A DNA stretch of 64,000 nt from positions 1 through 64,000 of the forward strand of contig NZ_WMCD01000010.1 of NCBI RefSeq assembly GCF_010994275.1, given 5' to 3'. This DNA is from Cyclobacterium jeungdonense. GTDB taxonomy: Bacteria > Bacteroidota > Bacteroidia > Cytophagales > Cyclobacteriaceae. Both the position numbers and the translations under genes were made by a program. The notes beneath the pieces are model-generated. The model did not search any database, had not been told where the DNA came from, and was given only the letters and a program-made list of their open reading frames with translations. This document shows, one piece after another, positions 22,113-31,271 of the stretch (the first letter of the stretch is position 1; each line of letters starts with the position of its first letter).

Positions 22113-22137
22113 TAATATCTTCAAAACGAAGATATTA
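22113..22137. promoter_or_regulatory. Perfect 10-bp inverted repeat upstream of the tlpA-like gene
   Basis: TAATATCTTC and GAAGATATTA are separated by five bases. No T-run follows on either strand, so an operator or an mRNA leader hairpin fits better than a terminator. The role is inferred from position only. Confidence 0.35.
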
Positions 22138-22765
22138 ATATAAGTTATTACTTTAACAGAAAGCGATGTAACATCCGAAATGACTGATTAAAACACCTAT
22201 TACTGACTATCAATTATACAAAAAAATAGTCGACTAAAGTAGGGGTCAGGGGTTTTGATAACCCTGCACTCCCTACGATCTAATTTTCCGCCCATAACGG
22301 ATACCTTACAGTGCCGCTCCTTAATCGAGCAGGTCAAAATTAGCAGTACTCGAATGTTTTTAATGTTATTAGAGATATTTATCGGGAAAAGCGAAAGCGC
22401 TGCCCTTCGGGTGTCCGGCCCTGCCCATTACCGTAACCAAGGAGAAGATAAGTTATTTTTACGAGCCTATCGCCGAATCATTTTCTGTTCTGGGTACGGA
22501 TCTCCTACTTCCAATAATGTTTAAGAGATACTGATAGCCAATGGTACCAAACTTTAATCCTTTGGACGGTTGAGCTTTTTGAACTATATTTAATATTCTA
22601 AGCACCCTTATCGGCTTTTGCATTGCTCTTGCTTAACGGTAAACAACAAGTTGGTTTAACTAACGAACTGACCGTAGACATACAGGAATTCGGCTACGAA
22701 ACTCCAGATACTCCATGGCCAGATTCGTTGTGCTTCATGCTAAAAACTCGCGATCAATCATAAAA
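22138..22765. other. Gene-poor spacer before rsgA
   Basis: About 630 bases contain only short open frames with no recognisable protein. Base composition shifts from mixed to AT-rich toward rsgA. I see no inverted repeats or direct repeats that mark an inserted element, although the context (a divergent gene flanked by empty DNA) would allow one. Confidence 0.35.
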
Positions 22766-23833
22766 ATGAAATTAGAGGAATTTGGTTATAATGATAAACT
22801 TGAAAAGTTCAGGATTGAGAATAACCTGAATGACTTTCAGATTGGAAGGGTCGTTTCCGAGCATAAAGAAAGGTATGTTGTAAAAACAGAAAAAGGAGAT
22901 ATCGACGCTGAAATAACAGGGAACTTACGTTTTTCATCAAATCATCGAGAAGATTTTCCCGCAGTTGGAGATTGGGTTGCACTGACCATTTATGATTCAG
23001 GTTTTTCCCTAATACAGAAAGTATTTCCAAGATACTCAATTATTTCAAGAAGGAATGTGGGTAGATATGGAGAGAAGCAGATAATTGCAACAAATATTGA
23101 TTATGCGTTATTGGTGCAAGCTGTTGATAGGGACTTTAATATAAACAGACTAGAAAGATACCTGGCTATTTGTAGTTCATCAAAGGTTAGTCCAATTATA
23201 GTACTAACAAAGATTGATTTAATAAATGAGCATCGAATCTCTGAGATAGGGAACAAACTAAACGCTCGGATTAAAGCTATTCCGATTATTGCAATAAGTA
23301 ATAAAACACAAGAAGGATACGAAAAAATAAAAATGAATATTGAGAAAGGAAAAACCTACTGTATGCTAGGCTCTTCAGGCGTAGGAAAATCCACTCTATT
23401 GAATAACCTTTCTGGCAAACCCCTAATGCAAACAGATACAATAAGCAGGAATACAAATAAGGGGAGACATATTACCAGTCACAGGCAGTTATTTATTCTT
23501 GAAAATGGTGGAATACTTATTGATAATCCTGGGATGAGAGAAGTTGGTATTGCCGATTCAACTACCGGATTAGAAATCACTTTTGATATGATTACCAAAC
23601 TTTCTCAAGATTGCAAGTTTAAAGACTGCACTCACACAAATGAGATTGGTTGTTCAATACTAGAAGCCATTGAAAAAGGAGAAATAGATCGAGCTTCCTA
23701 CGAAAATTACCTGAAATTGGAGAAAGAGAATGCCCATTTTGACTCTACCATTGCTGAAAAACGAAAAAAAGACAAGAAGTTTGGGAAAAGCCTAAAGAAC
23801 TATAAAAAAGACATGAACCATAAAAAAAACTAG
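22766..23833 (+). CDS. rsgA: Ribosome small-subunit-dependent GTPase A (RsgA/YjeQ)
   Basis: The 355-residue protein has an N-terminal OB-fold (about 25-95), then the circularly permuted GTPase order typical of RsgA: G4 TKID (148-151), G1 GSSGVGKST (202-210), G2 threonine 237, G3 DNPG (253-256). A zinc site follows, with C283, C288, H290 and C296. RsgA acts late in 30S subunit assembly and releases RbfA. An upstream in-frame ATG at 22715 would add 17 residues unlike the family N-terminus, so I chose 22766. The gene is visibly richer in A/T-ending codons than its neighbours and has a lysine-rich C-terminal tail. It may be a second, horizontally acquired RsgA rather than the housekeeping copy; that is inference. 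Confidence 0.9.
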   Translation: MKLEEFGYNDKLEKFRIENNLNDFQIGRVVSEHKERYVVKTEKGDIDAEITGNLRFSSNHREDFPAVGDWVALTIYDSGFSLIQKVFPRYSIISRRNVGRYGEKQIIATNIDYALLVQAVDRDFNINRLERYLAICSSSKVSPIIVLTKIDLINEHRISEIGNKLNARIKAIPIIAISNKTQEGYEKIKMNIEKGKTYCMLGSSGVGKSTLLNNLSGKPLMQTDTISRNTNKGRHITSHRQLFILENGGILIDNPGMREVGIADSTTGLEITFDMITKLSQDCKFKDCTHTNEIGCSILEAIEKGEIDRASYENYLKLEKENAHFDSTIAEKRKKDKKFGKSLKNYKKDMNHKKN

Positions 23834-24035
23834 CTACCTGGTCTAATTATTTTCAAGGTATAGTGAATATACGCCTTTCGCCAAGTACCCAATGAAGGCG
23901 CTCTTTGTTGGGAGGTGCTTCCAATTCCGCAACTAACCATCTATTAAATCGTTCGGACACCAGCCAGTGGAAATTAACAAAGGTTTTTCAATTATTTAAT
24001 CCTTGGTTTTAAATACTGAAAAAGTGCAATTTACA

Positions 24036-25259
24036 ATGAATCAATTTATCCAGCAATGGGGTAATGCTGCGCATACCAGTTTAGGTTTTTTCTGGATGGC
24101 CTTGTGGGCATTTATTTTGGGCTATATTATCAGTTCCCTAATTCAAATTTTTATTACGGAAAAGCGAATGCAAAAAACCATGGGCGATGAAGGAAGCAAG
24201 AGCGTCCTTCTCGGTACCTTCTTTGGTTTTATAAGTAGCTCTTGTAGTTTTTCAGCTCTAGCCACCTCAAAATCCTTGTTTCAAAAAGGAGCCAGTTTTG
24301 TTTCATCCGTTGCATTTTTGCTGGCGTCCACCAACCTGGTCATTGAACTCGGAATCATTATTTCCATTTTTCTCGGTTGGCAGTTTGTGGTGGGCGAATA
24401 CATTGGGGGTGTTTTGCTCATTCTATTCAGTTGGCTTCTGATCCGGCTTATCAATCCAAAAAAAATGATAGAAAAAGCGCGTAAACGGCTGGATAACTCT
24501 AAAGAGGAAGAACATAAAGAAGAGGCGGCCATGGTAACTAAAATTAAATCCCCAGAGAAATGGGCTAAGGTTGGGAAACAATACGCCATGGAATGGAAAA
24601 TGGTATGGAAAGATGTAACGTTAGGATTTACCATCGCAGGGATCGTTGCCGCCTTTATACCCGATTCTTTCTTTCAAACACTCTTCATTAACTCCGGTGA
24701 AGGCCAGGAATCATTCGGCTTTTTTACCCTACTCGAGCATGTAGTGGTGGGGCCGGTAGCCGCTTTTCTAACTTTTATTGGCTCTATGGGAAATATTCCT
24801 CTTGCAGCCCTGCTATTTGATAAGGGAGTAAGTTTTGCAGGTGTCATGGCGTTCATTTTTAGCGATCTGGTAGTATTCCCCGTTCTCCGCATCAATGCGA
24901 AGTATTATGGCTGGAAGATGTCTCTTTTTATCCTGTTTCTATTGTTTACCTCTCTAATTGCCGCTTCCCTATTGTTGCATTATAGTTTTGATCTTTTTGG
25001 CCTGATCCCTGAATCTTCGGCAAAAAGTATCACAGAAAAAGAGCATTTTACAATCGATTATACCTTCTTTCTGAATGCGGTTTTTTTGGCCCTTTCCGGA
25101 ATATTGATTTACCTCGGTTTTTTCAAAGGAAAAGAGGTAATGCATCATAAAGAAATGGCTCCAAAAAGCCCACTTCTGGAAAAAATATTAACGTGGATCG
25201 CATTGACCTGCTACGTTTGGTTAGCTATAGGAATCGTATTGAAATACTTGACGGTATAA
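24036..25259 (+). CDS. Predicted permease, ArsP/DUF318 family
   Basis: This 407-residue polytopic membrane protein belongs to the ArsP_1 permease family. The conserved cysteine-bearing motif SSSCSFSALATSKS lies in an early membrane segment, followed by FLLASTNLVIELG. A charged cytoplasmic loop (about 150-190, rich in E and K) separates two membrane bundles. In the second bundle GSMGNIPLAALL repeats the family pattern. Some family members export organoarsenicals; the substrate here is unknown, since no arsR or other ars gene is present. A TTG at 24003 could extend the frame by 11 residues, but the ATG at 24036 is the natural start. Confidence 0.8.
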   Translation: MNQFIQQWGNAAHTSLGFFWMALWAFILGYIISSLIQIFITEKRMQKTMGDEGSKSVLLGTFFGFISSSCSFSALATSKSLFQKGASFVSSVAFLLASTNLVIELGIIISIFLGWQFVVGEYIGGVLLILFSWLLIRLINPKKMIEKARKRLDNSKEEEHKEEAAMVTKIKSPEKWAKVGKQYAMEWKMVWKDVTLGFTIAGIVAAFIPDSFFQTLFINSGEGQESFGFFTLLEHVVVGPVAAFLTFIGSMGNIPLAALLFDKGVSFAGVMAFIFSDLVVFPVLRINAKYYGWKMSLFILFLLFTSLIAASLLLHYSFDLFGLIPESSAKSITEKEHFTIDYTFFLNAVFLALSGILIYLGFFKGKEVMHHKEMAPKSPLLEKILTWIALTCYVWLAIGIVLKYLTV

Positions 25260-25436
25260 AAATAACCTACTTTACCTAAAACAAGAAGTTATTGAAGTAA
25301 TAAAACACCCAAATCGTATAATAGGCCCTGAAGCATAAATTCCCTATCTTTTTTTGGAAGTTTTTATCGTAAACTTTCTTCAGTTCCTTAAAGGGAAAGA
25401 AAAAATAATAAATTTGATGGTAAACAACTCCTGCAC

Positions 25437-27077
25437 ATGAAACCACGAGTTAAGGTCCTTTCCGGGAAAATGGTGAAATGCTTTCTTCTGGCTTTTTTTC
25501 TTTTCGCAGCCTGCCAAAAGAACGAGCAATTCATCCAATCGGATGTTTGCATCTATGGCAACTCCAGCGCTTCCATTCTGGCAGCTGTACAATTAAAAAA
25601 GCGTGGCAGGGAGGTGGTGATAGTAAGTCCGGATAAATACGTAGGCGGCATGACTATTGAGGGCCTGGGTGGGTCGGATATAAATAATCATGCGGGGTTC
25701 AAAAACGATTCTGTGATCGGGGGCCTTACCCTGGAATTTTACAAAGAAGTGGCCGGGCATTATGGAATAGCAAACTTTGATTCGGCAAGAGGCGATCGCC
25801 AAACCTGGCGCTTTGAACCCCACGTGGCCAAAGCGATCTTTGACCGTTGGCTGGAAGCTTACAATATTCCGGTTTACATGGAATCTGGTTTGCGGCTTGA
25901 TTTTGATGCCGTAAAGAAAGAAAACAAGCAGATTATCTCTTTTGAAACGGTTAATGGAAAAACCTTTCGTGCATCTCTCTTTATTGACGCTTCTTACGAA
26001 GGCGACCTGCTGCATTATGCCGGCATTTCCACCATCGTAGGCAGGGAACCTAATAGCCTTTATGGGGAAACAAAAAATGGCATCCGTACAACCAACACCT
26101 ACCGGAACTTTGAAGTGGCAGTAAATCCCTATGTGGAGCCCGGAAATCCGGAAAGCGGATTGATTCACACCATACAAGACGAAATACTAGGTGAAGCCGG
26201 CACAGGGGATCACCGTATACAAGCCTATTGCTTTCGGGCCTGCCTGACCAAGGACCCCTCCAATCGGGTTCCCTTTGTGAAACCGGGAAATTACAAAAGG
26301 GATTGGTACGAAATCTACTTGCGTTACCTGGATGCAGGTGGTGAGTTGTACAAACCGTCTTATTCCATTCCCAATAACAAAACCGATCTGGGCGCCTGGC
26401 ACGACCTTTCGCACAACCTCTACGGAATGAACCACGAATACCCGGAAGGGGGTTACCAGAAACGGCAGGAGATTTACCAATACCACCTGGACTTTACCCG
26501 TGGCCTCTTCTGGTTTTTGGCCAACGATCCAGAGGTGCCAGAAAACGTCCGCCAGGAATGGGGCCAATGGGGCACGACGAAAGACGAGTTTACCGATAAT
26601 GAGGGATGGCCCCGAATGCTCTATATTCGGGACGGAAGAAGAATGCAGTCGGACTATGTGATTACAGAACATCATACCCGAAACGACACCTCCATCCACA
26701 TCGAAGATCCGGTAGCCATTGCCTTCTGGCCGCCGGATGTGCATCATGTGCGACGCATCGTTCGTGATGGGAAAGCCTATAACGAAGGCTTTGTATTTGG
26801 AGGGGATAATTGGAAACCTTTCCAGATTCCCTATAGAAGCCTGGTCCCCCGGGAGTCTGAATGTACCAATTTGCTAACCCCAACCTGCCTGTCCGCCAGC
26901 CATATCGCTTATGGAGCCATCCGGCTGGAATGGACTTTTATGCTGCTTGGGGAAGCCGCCGGCATCGCTGCTGACTTGTGCCTTGAAAAACAGTGCACCG
27001 TTCAAAACCTGCCATATACCGCTTTAAAAAATCGGTTAGTAGAAAAAAAGCAAATTATCGGAATTGGATTAGATTAA
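25437..27077 (+). CDS. FAD-dependent oxidoreductase lipoprotein
   Basis: The 546-residue protein starts with a lipoprotein signal peptide ending in the lipobox FAAC, so it should be membrane-anchored outside the cytoplasm. A Rossmann-type dinucleotide fold follows at once, with a modified glycine motif (YGNSSASI), then the GGMTIEGLGGSD segment typical of the FAD_oxidored (PF12831, formerly xanthan-lyase-like) family. These proteins occur in Bacteroidota and Planctomycetes glycan loci and probably oxidise carbohydrate-derived substrates; the reaction is unproven. A second ATG at 25470 would give a shorter n-region before the same lipobox. It is the first gene of a plus-strand run of secreted carbohydrate-related genes. 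Confidence 0.8.
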   Translation: MKPRVKVLSGKMVKCFLLAFFLFAACQKNEQFIQSDVCIYGNSSASILAAVQLKKRGREVVIVSPDKYVGGMTIEGLGGSDINNHAGFKNDSVIGGLTLEFYKEVAGHYGIANFDSARGDRQTWRFEPHVAKAIFDRWLEAYNIPVYMESGLRLDFDAVKKENKQIISFETVNGKTFRASLFIDASYEGDLLHYAGISTIVGREPNSLYGETKNGIRTTNTYRNFEVAVNPYVEPGNPESGLIHTIQDEILGEAGTGDHRIQAYCFRACLTKDPSNRVPFVKPGNYKRDWYEIYLRYLDAGGELYKPSYSIPNNKTDLGAWHDLSHNLYGMNHEYPEGGYQKRQEIYQYHLDFTRGLFWFLANDPEVPENVRQEWGQWGTTKDEFTDNEGWPRMLYIRDGRRMQSDYVITEHHTRNDTSIHIEDPVAIAFWPPDVHHVRRIVRDGKAYNEGFVFGGDNWKPFQIPYRSLVPRESECTNLLTPTCLSASHIAYGAIRLEWTFMLLGEAAGIAADLCLEKQCTVQNLPYTALKNRLVEKKQIIGIGLD

Positions 27078-27250
27078 AGAAATAAAAGTTTCAAGCACAA
27101 AAATTAATGGAAAAAGCTGTCTTGTTGCATACCCAATTATCGAGGATTAAGCTAAGGATATTTACTTCACTTCCGCCAGGCAGGAAGCAAATGGCTTGTT
27201 TTTCCGATCCTAAGATTTTAATAATCAAGTCAAACCAAAAAGAAGACCAC

Positions 27251-27347
27251 ATGAAATCGAGCATGACGCAAGCGACCCACGGAGGGATGATTATCAATCA
27301 TGCGAGATTCCATGTGACCACTGAGAAACAATTATAAACACATGAAA
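27251..27347 (+). repeat. Start-codon repeat, copy 1 (minimal form)
   Basis: A 97-bp copy opens with ATGAAATCGAGC, has the middle box GGGATGATTATCAATCATG then CGAGATTC, and ends with ATTATAAACACATGAAA. The final ATG is the start codon of the GH140-like gene. It contains a 28-codon frame starting at 27251 and ending in TAA four bases before that start codon. CACATGAAA occurs at both ends as a direct repeat. This copy lacks the hairpin inserts seen in copies 2, 3 and 5. Confidence 0.8.
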
Positions 27348-28718
27348 AGTATCCCGCTTCTCTTAGCTTTACTCATTCTTCCCTTTTTCGCCAAGGGGCA
27401 GGAACTCCCGCTTCTAAAGATTTCCCCCGATAATCGGTACCTGGTAACTGAGGACAACCAACCGTTTTTTTGGTTGGGAGACACGGCCTGGGAATTGATC
27501 CACCGCCTGGACAAAGCGGAAATTGATCGGTACCTGCAGGACCGGGCCGACAAGGGATTTACCCTAATCCAAACTGTTATCCTGGCCGAACTGGATGGGT
27601 TGAATACACCAAACGCCCAGGGGGATACCCCATTAATTGACAACAATCCCGAAAAGCTGAATGAAGCCTACTTTGAATTGGTGGATTACGTGGTGGAAAG
27701 GGCCGCTGAACTGGGCCTGTACGTGGGGTTACTGCCTACCTGGGGAGATAAATTTAACAAAAAATGGGGTGTTGGTCCGGAAATATTTACCCCGGAAAAT
27801 GCAGAAACCTACGGAAAATTACTGGCCAAGCGGTACCAGTCCCATACAAACCTGATCTGGGTTCTCGGCGGGGACCGGCCCATCGAAAATGAAACGCATT
27901 ACGAAATCATTCGCGCCATGGCCAGTGGCATCCGGACTTTTGACGAGCAAAAATTACTAACCTTTCATCCCGTTGGAGGCAAAAAGGCAACTGATTTTTT
28001 TAGTGAGGATACCTGGCTGGACCTGGACATGTTTCAAAGTGGCCATAGCCGCCTGGCAAAAGATTACCAATTCGTGCTGGATGCCCGAAATGCATCCGCC
28101 AACCGGCCGGTCATTAACGGTGAGCCCCGCTACGAAAATATCCGGGACCGGTTCTGGGAAAACAGTGATTACGGATGGCTGGACGATGCCGATGCCCGGA
28201 TCGCGGGCTATTGGAGCATGCTTTCGGGAGCCGCGGGCTATACCTATGGCTGCAACGATATCTGGCAAATGTATGACAGCAATCGGGACCCTGTTATCAA
28301 CGCCCGTACCGGTTGGCAGGTTGCCCTGGACCTGCCTGGTTCCTCCCAAATGGGTTACCTTAAAAAAATCCTTTCGGCCCTGCCCTGGCAGCAGTTGCAA
28401 ATGGATCAAAGCCTGATTCTAGGAAACAATCCGGAAGATGAATCCTACATGCTGGCCTCCAGAACGGAGATGAGCGACCTGATACTAGTCTACACTCCTA
28501 CCGGCTCACCGATAACCGTTGACTTAACCCGCCTAAATACGAAAACGGCTGAAGCTTATTGGTTTAATCCCAGAAACGGTAAGGTCCGGACAATTGGAGA
28601 CGTTGAAACAAATGCATCCCGGACATTTACCCCCTGGGCCAATGGTTGGGGAAGTGATTTTCTCTTGTTACTTGTGGACAAAAATGCCAGTTACAATTTT
28701 TCGGATTTCATGGATTAG
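27342..28718 (+). CDS. Secreted GH140-like glycoside hydrolase (DUF4038)
   Basis: The 458-residue protein has a signal peptide (about 1-20, ending AKGQ) and a TIM-barrel of the DUF4038/GH140 type, beginning with the signature FFWLGDTAWEL (43-52). Asp178 in LGGDRP and Glu261 in NGEPRYE lie at the barrel positions expected for the catalytic pair. A C-terminal beta-sandwich (about 370-458, with YWFNPRNGK) matches the putative collagen-binding domain usual in this family. A characterised GH140 enzyme is an apiosidase acting on rhamnogalacturonan II; the substrate here is not known. The start codon is the last ATG of repeat copy 1. Confidence 0.85.
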   Translation: MKSIPLLLALLILPFFAKGQELPLLKISPDNRYLVTEDNQPFFWLGDTAWELIHRLDKAEIDRYLQDRADKGFTLIQTVILAELDGLNTPNAQGDTPLIDNNPEKLNEAYFELVDYVVERAAELGLYVGLLPTWGDKFNKKWGVGPEIFTPENAETYGKLLAKRYQSHTNLIWVLGGDRPIENETHYEIIRAMASGIRTFDEQKLLTFHPVGGKKATDFFSEDTWLDLDMFQSGHSRLAKDYQFVLDARNASANRPVINGEPRYENIRDRFWENSDYGWLDDADARIAGYWSMLSGAAGYTYGCNDIWQMYDSNRDPVINARTGWQVALDLPGSSQMGYLKKILSALPWQQLQMDQSLILGNNPEDESYMLASRTEMSDLILVYTPTGSPITVDLTRLNTKTAEAYWFNPRNGKVRTIGDVETNASRTFTPWANGWGSDFLLLLVDKNASYNFSDFMD

Positions 28719-29056
28719 GGAGGTAGGAACTCAAAGGGACTAATCGACGAAAAGAACCTGATAAAGAGGTAATTAGGGGGACTTGTTTGAAGATAGGTTA
28801 ATAGAGATTGCTCTGTTCCTGAAATTCGCCTATGCTTTTTCTATTTTATTGTCACCTAGAACACTAAAGAAGCACAAAGATCCCAAGTTTTCCCTAGTTC
28901 CTTCATCTTCCAGCCCCTAAGTCTCCACCTCTCCCAGTCAAAATAATTACCGACGATCAGGTTAATTGTGGAATTTATCTATTTTTTACTGGAGGATTGA
29001 CCGATATCGCTTAAATTGGTTCAATAATTAATTGTTTGAACCCTTTCAGATATCCC
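28719..29056. other. Intergenic region, no gene
   Basis: About 340 bases between two plus-strand genes show no coding frame. Short low-complexity C/T-rich stretches near 28890-28940 and a phrase resembling common intergenic repeats (CACTAAAGAAGCACAAAG) are present, but nothing I can define. The segment is long enough to hold a promoter for the following gene. Confidence 0.4.
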
Positions 29057-31120
29057 ATGATAGCTCCCCCACGGTGTTTTTCCCTTACGCTGGCTTTTTT
29101 GCTAACAATCACCTATTATTCATCATTATCGCATGCTCAACCGACGCCGAATCCTCCGGTGGACCCCTATGGTCCTGTATTGCTTTCCGAAAACGGAAGC
29201 TGGTGCTGGTTTCAGGATGAACGTGCCCTGCTGATCGGAGACAAAGTATGGTTTACCGGTGTTACTTCAGAGGGACATAATACGGTAAGCGAATGGAACT
29301 TAAACAATCACCAAACCATTAGCCAGGTTTTAACCGAGGGCACCCTTCCTGCAGACGACCACAACGTGGGGGCACTGATGCTACGGCCGGATGGAAAAAT
29401 CCTGACCGTCTATGCCGGTCACAGCATCGATAGTCTGGTGCGGTACCGAAGCACCCGAGAGCCCTTTGACATCCGTTCCTGGGAAGAAGAGTCCACATTT
29501 CATCACCAGGGTCGCGTCTGCTATGCCAACCTCTATCACTTGGAAGAGGAAGGAAAAACCTATAATTTTTTCCGGGGCAATGAAAACAACCCCCATTACC
29601 TGGTCTCCAAAGATCATGGCGAAAGCTGGGAATCCGGAGGCAGACTGTTCCAGTTTGAGGGTAGGTCATACCTGAAATACGTTTCGGATGGGAAAAGCCG
29701 GATTCACTTTATAACCACCGACGGCCATCCCCGGCATTTTAATAACAATATTTATCATGGCTACCTTGAGAATGGTCGGGCATACCGTTCCGACGGAACG
29801 CTCGTAGGTCCATTGAGTACAGGCGAAACCAGTAATTTGAAGCCGTCCGATTTTACGCTGGTCTATGATGGGGACCTGCAAACCCGCACGGATGTGGCAT
29901 GGACCAGCGATATACAGTTAGACGAGGAAGGAATGCCGTATTTTGCCTTTTCTGTAACCAAAGACCCAATTAGCAGGGGCGAAACAGTGAACACTTCCCT
30001 GGGAGGTTTTGATCACCGCTACCATGATGCCCGATGGGACGGCAAAAACTGGATTTCGGAGGAAATGGCTTATGCCGGTAGCAGGCTTTATCCCGGGGAA
30101 AATGAATACACCGGATTGATCAGCCTTCATCCCAGCAATAAAAACATTCTCTATTTTTCGGCTGACGTCCATCCTCATACAGGGCAGCCACTGCTGGTAA
30201 ACGGTGAACGAAGGTATGAAATCTTCCGGGCAGAACGGCAGGCGGAAGACAGTCCCTGGTATTTCAGCCCGGTGACCTTCGGATCGGCTGAGGACAACAT
30301 TCGTCCAATAGTCCTCGCAGATGCCAACCGGGAGGTTGTCCTTTGGCTTTCGGGAAGGTACAGTACTTACAGAGACTACCAGTTAAAAGTATATGGCAAA
30401 ATACTGCCCAAACAGGAAGAAAACAGCATCGGGCAAGGTAAAAAAATTACCTTTCTGATTAGTAAGGATCCGGATAATTACGAAGCGGATCTTACGGTTC
30501 CTTACTTTGCGATGAAACTTGCTAAAGAAAATGGTTACCAAACGCAGGTCATTCTGGGGGAAGGAGAAAGGACCGCCTTTCACTTACCTGATCTGGAAAA
30601 TAGCAGGAATAGTGATCTGCTGGTGTTTTTTCTTCGAAGGGTAGCCCTTTCTACGGATCAGATGGACTTGATAAAAAATCATCTTCGGGAAGGAAAACCG
30701 GTAATCGGTATCCGAACTGCCAACCATGCCTTTTCAGTACGAGAGGAAATTCCTTCCGGGTACGAGGATTGGTGGGACTTTGTGCCGGAGGTTTTGGGCC
30801 ATGAAAACAAGGGATACGGGCCAGCCACCGAAAAAACCAACATTCAATTTGTGAAAAAGCCAGGCAAGGGTCTTTTAACAGGGATGGATCGGCAAACCTG
30901 GAAGAGCGATGGCAACTTATATTTGATTGGCAATAGCCTGGACCCGAAGGCCAGGGAGTTATTACGTGGCCACTCATCCGGACAGGTCAACCCAATTGCT
31001 TTCAGGCGAAAGGCAGGAAAGAGCAAGGTTTTTTACACCTCGTTGGGTTATCCCACCGACTTTACCCATCCCTTTTTCCTGCAACTAATGAAAAATGCCA
31101 TACAATGGACATTGAAATAA
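29057..31120 (+). CDS. Secreted BNR_4 propeller fused to a ThuA-like domain
   Basis: This 687-residue protein has a signal peptide (about 1-27, ending SHAQ). The N-terminal two thirds match the BNR_4 seven-bladed propeller family. They include WCWFQDERAL near the start, HNVGAL, and repeated Asp-box-like turns such as SKDHGESW. From about residue 461 a Rossmann-like ThuA (trehalose-utilisation, class I amidotransferase-like) domain follows. BNR_4 proteins include polysaccharide lyases of the ulvan type; ThuA-like domains occur in sugar catabolism, but their chemistry is not settled. A TTG at 29036 would extend the frame by seven residues ahead of the signal peptide, so I prefer the ATG at 29057. 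Confidence 0.75.
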   Translation: MIAPPRCFSLTLAFLLTITYYSSLSHAQPTPNPPVDPYGPVLLSENGSWCWFQDERALLIGDKVWFTGVTSEGHNTVSEWNLNNHQTISQVLTEGTLPADDHNVGALMLRPDGKILTVYAGHSIDSLVRYRSTREPFDIRSWEEESTFHHQGRVCYANLYHLEEEGKTYNFFRGNENNPHYLVSKDHGESWESGGRLFQFEGRSYLKYVSDGKSRIHFITTDGHPRHFNNNIYHGYLENGRAYRSDGTLVGPLSTGETSNLKPSDFTLVYDGDLQTRTDVAWTSDIQLDEEGMPYFAFSVTKDPISRGETVNTSLGGFDHRYHDARWDGKNWISEEMAYAGSRLYPGENEYTGLISLHPSNKNILYFSADVHPHTGQPLLVNGERRYEIFRAERQAEDSPWYFSPVTFGSAEDNIRPIVLADANREVVLWLSGRYSTYRDYQLKVYGKILPKQEENSIGQGKKITFLISKDPDNYEADLTVPYFAMKLAKENGYQTQVILGEGERTAFHLPDLENSRNSDLLVFFLRRVALSTDQMDLIKNHLREGKPVIGIRTANHAFSVREEIPSGYEDWWDFVPEVLGHENKGYGPATEKTNIQFVKKPGKGLLTGMDRQTWKSDGNLYLIGNSLDPKARELLRGHSSGQVNPIAFRRKAGKSKVFYTSLGYPTDFTHPFFLQLMKNAIQWTLK

Positions 31121-31151
31121 AAGGTCATGAAATCAAAAACGGTATCCGCAC

Positions 31152-31271
31152 ATGAAATCGAACATGACGTAAGCGACCCACGGAGGGATGATTATAAAGC
31201 ATGGGAGATTCTCCCGATTCAGGATCGGGACAGGCTATCTGACCAATAAAAAAAATTATAAACAGATGAAA
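31152..31271 (+). repeat. Start-codon repeat, copy 2
   Basis: A 120-bp copy begins 31 bases after the stop of the BNR_4-ThuA gene and ends on the start codon (31266) of the ceramidase-like gene. It has one hairpin insert (CCCGATTCAGGATCGGG) after GAGATTC. The short frame is broken by TAA at codon 7. From the ATG at 31188 it stays open and runs in frame into the next gene, so a gene caller would extend that protein by 26 false residues. Confidence 0.8.

Noticed and set aside
22255..22524. 89-codon plus-strand frame in the spacer before rsgA
   Set aside because: No similarity to any family, no signal of coding use; most likely chance.
27107..27337. 76-codon frame ending just before the GH140-like gene
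   Set aside because: Only its last 28 codons are notable, because they are repeat copy 1. The upstream part has no features of a protein.
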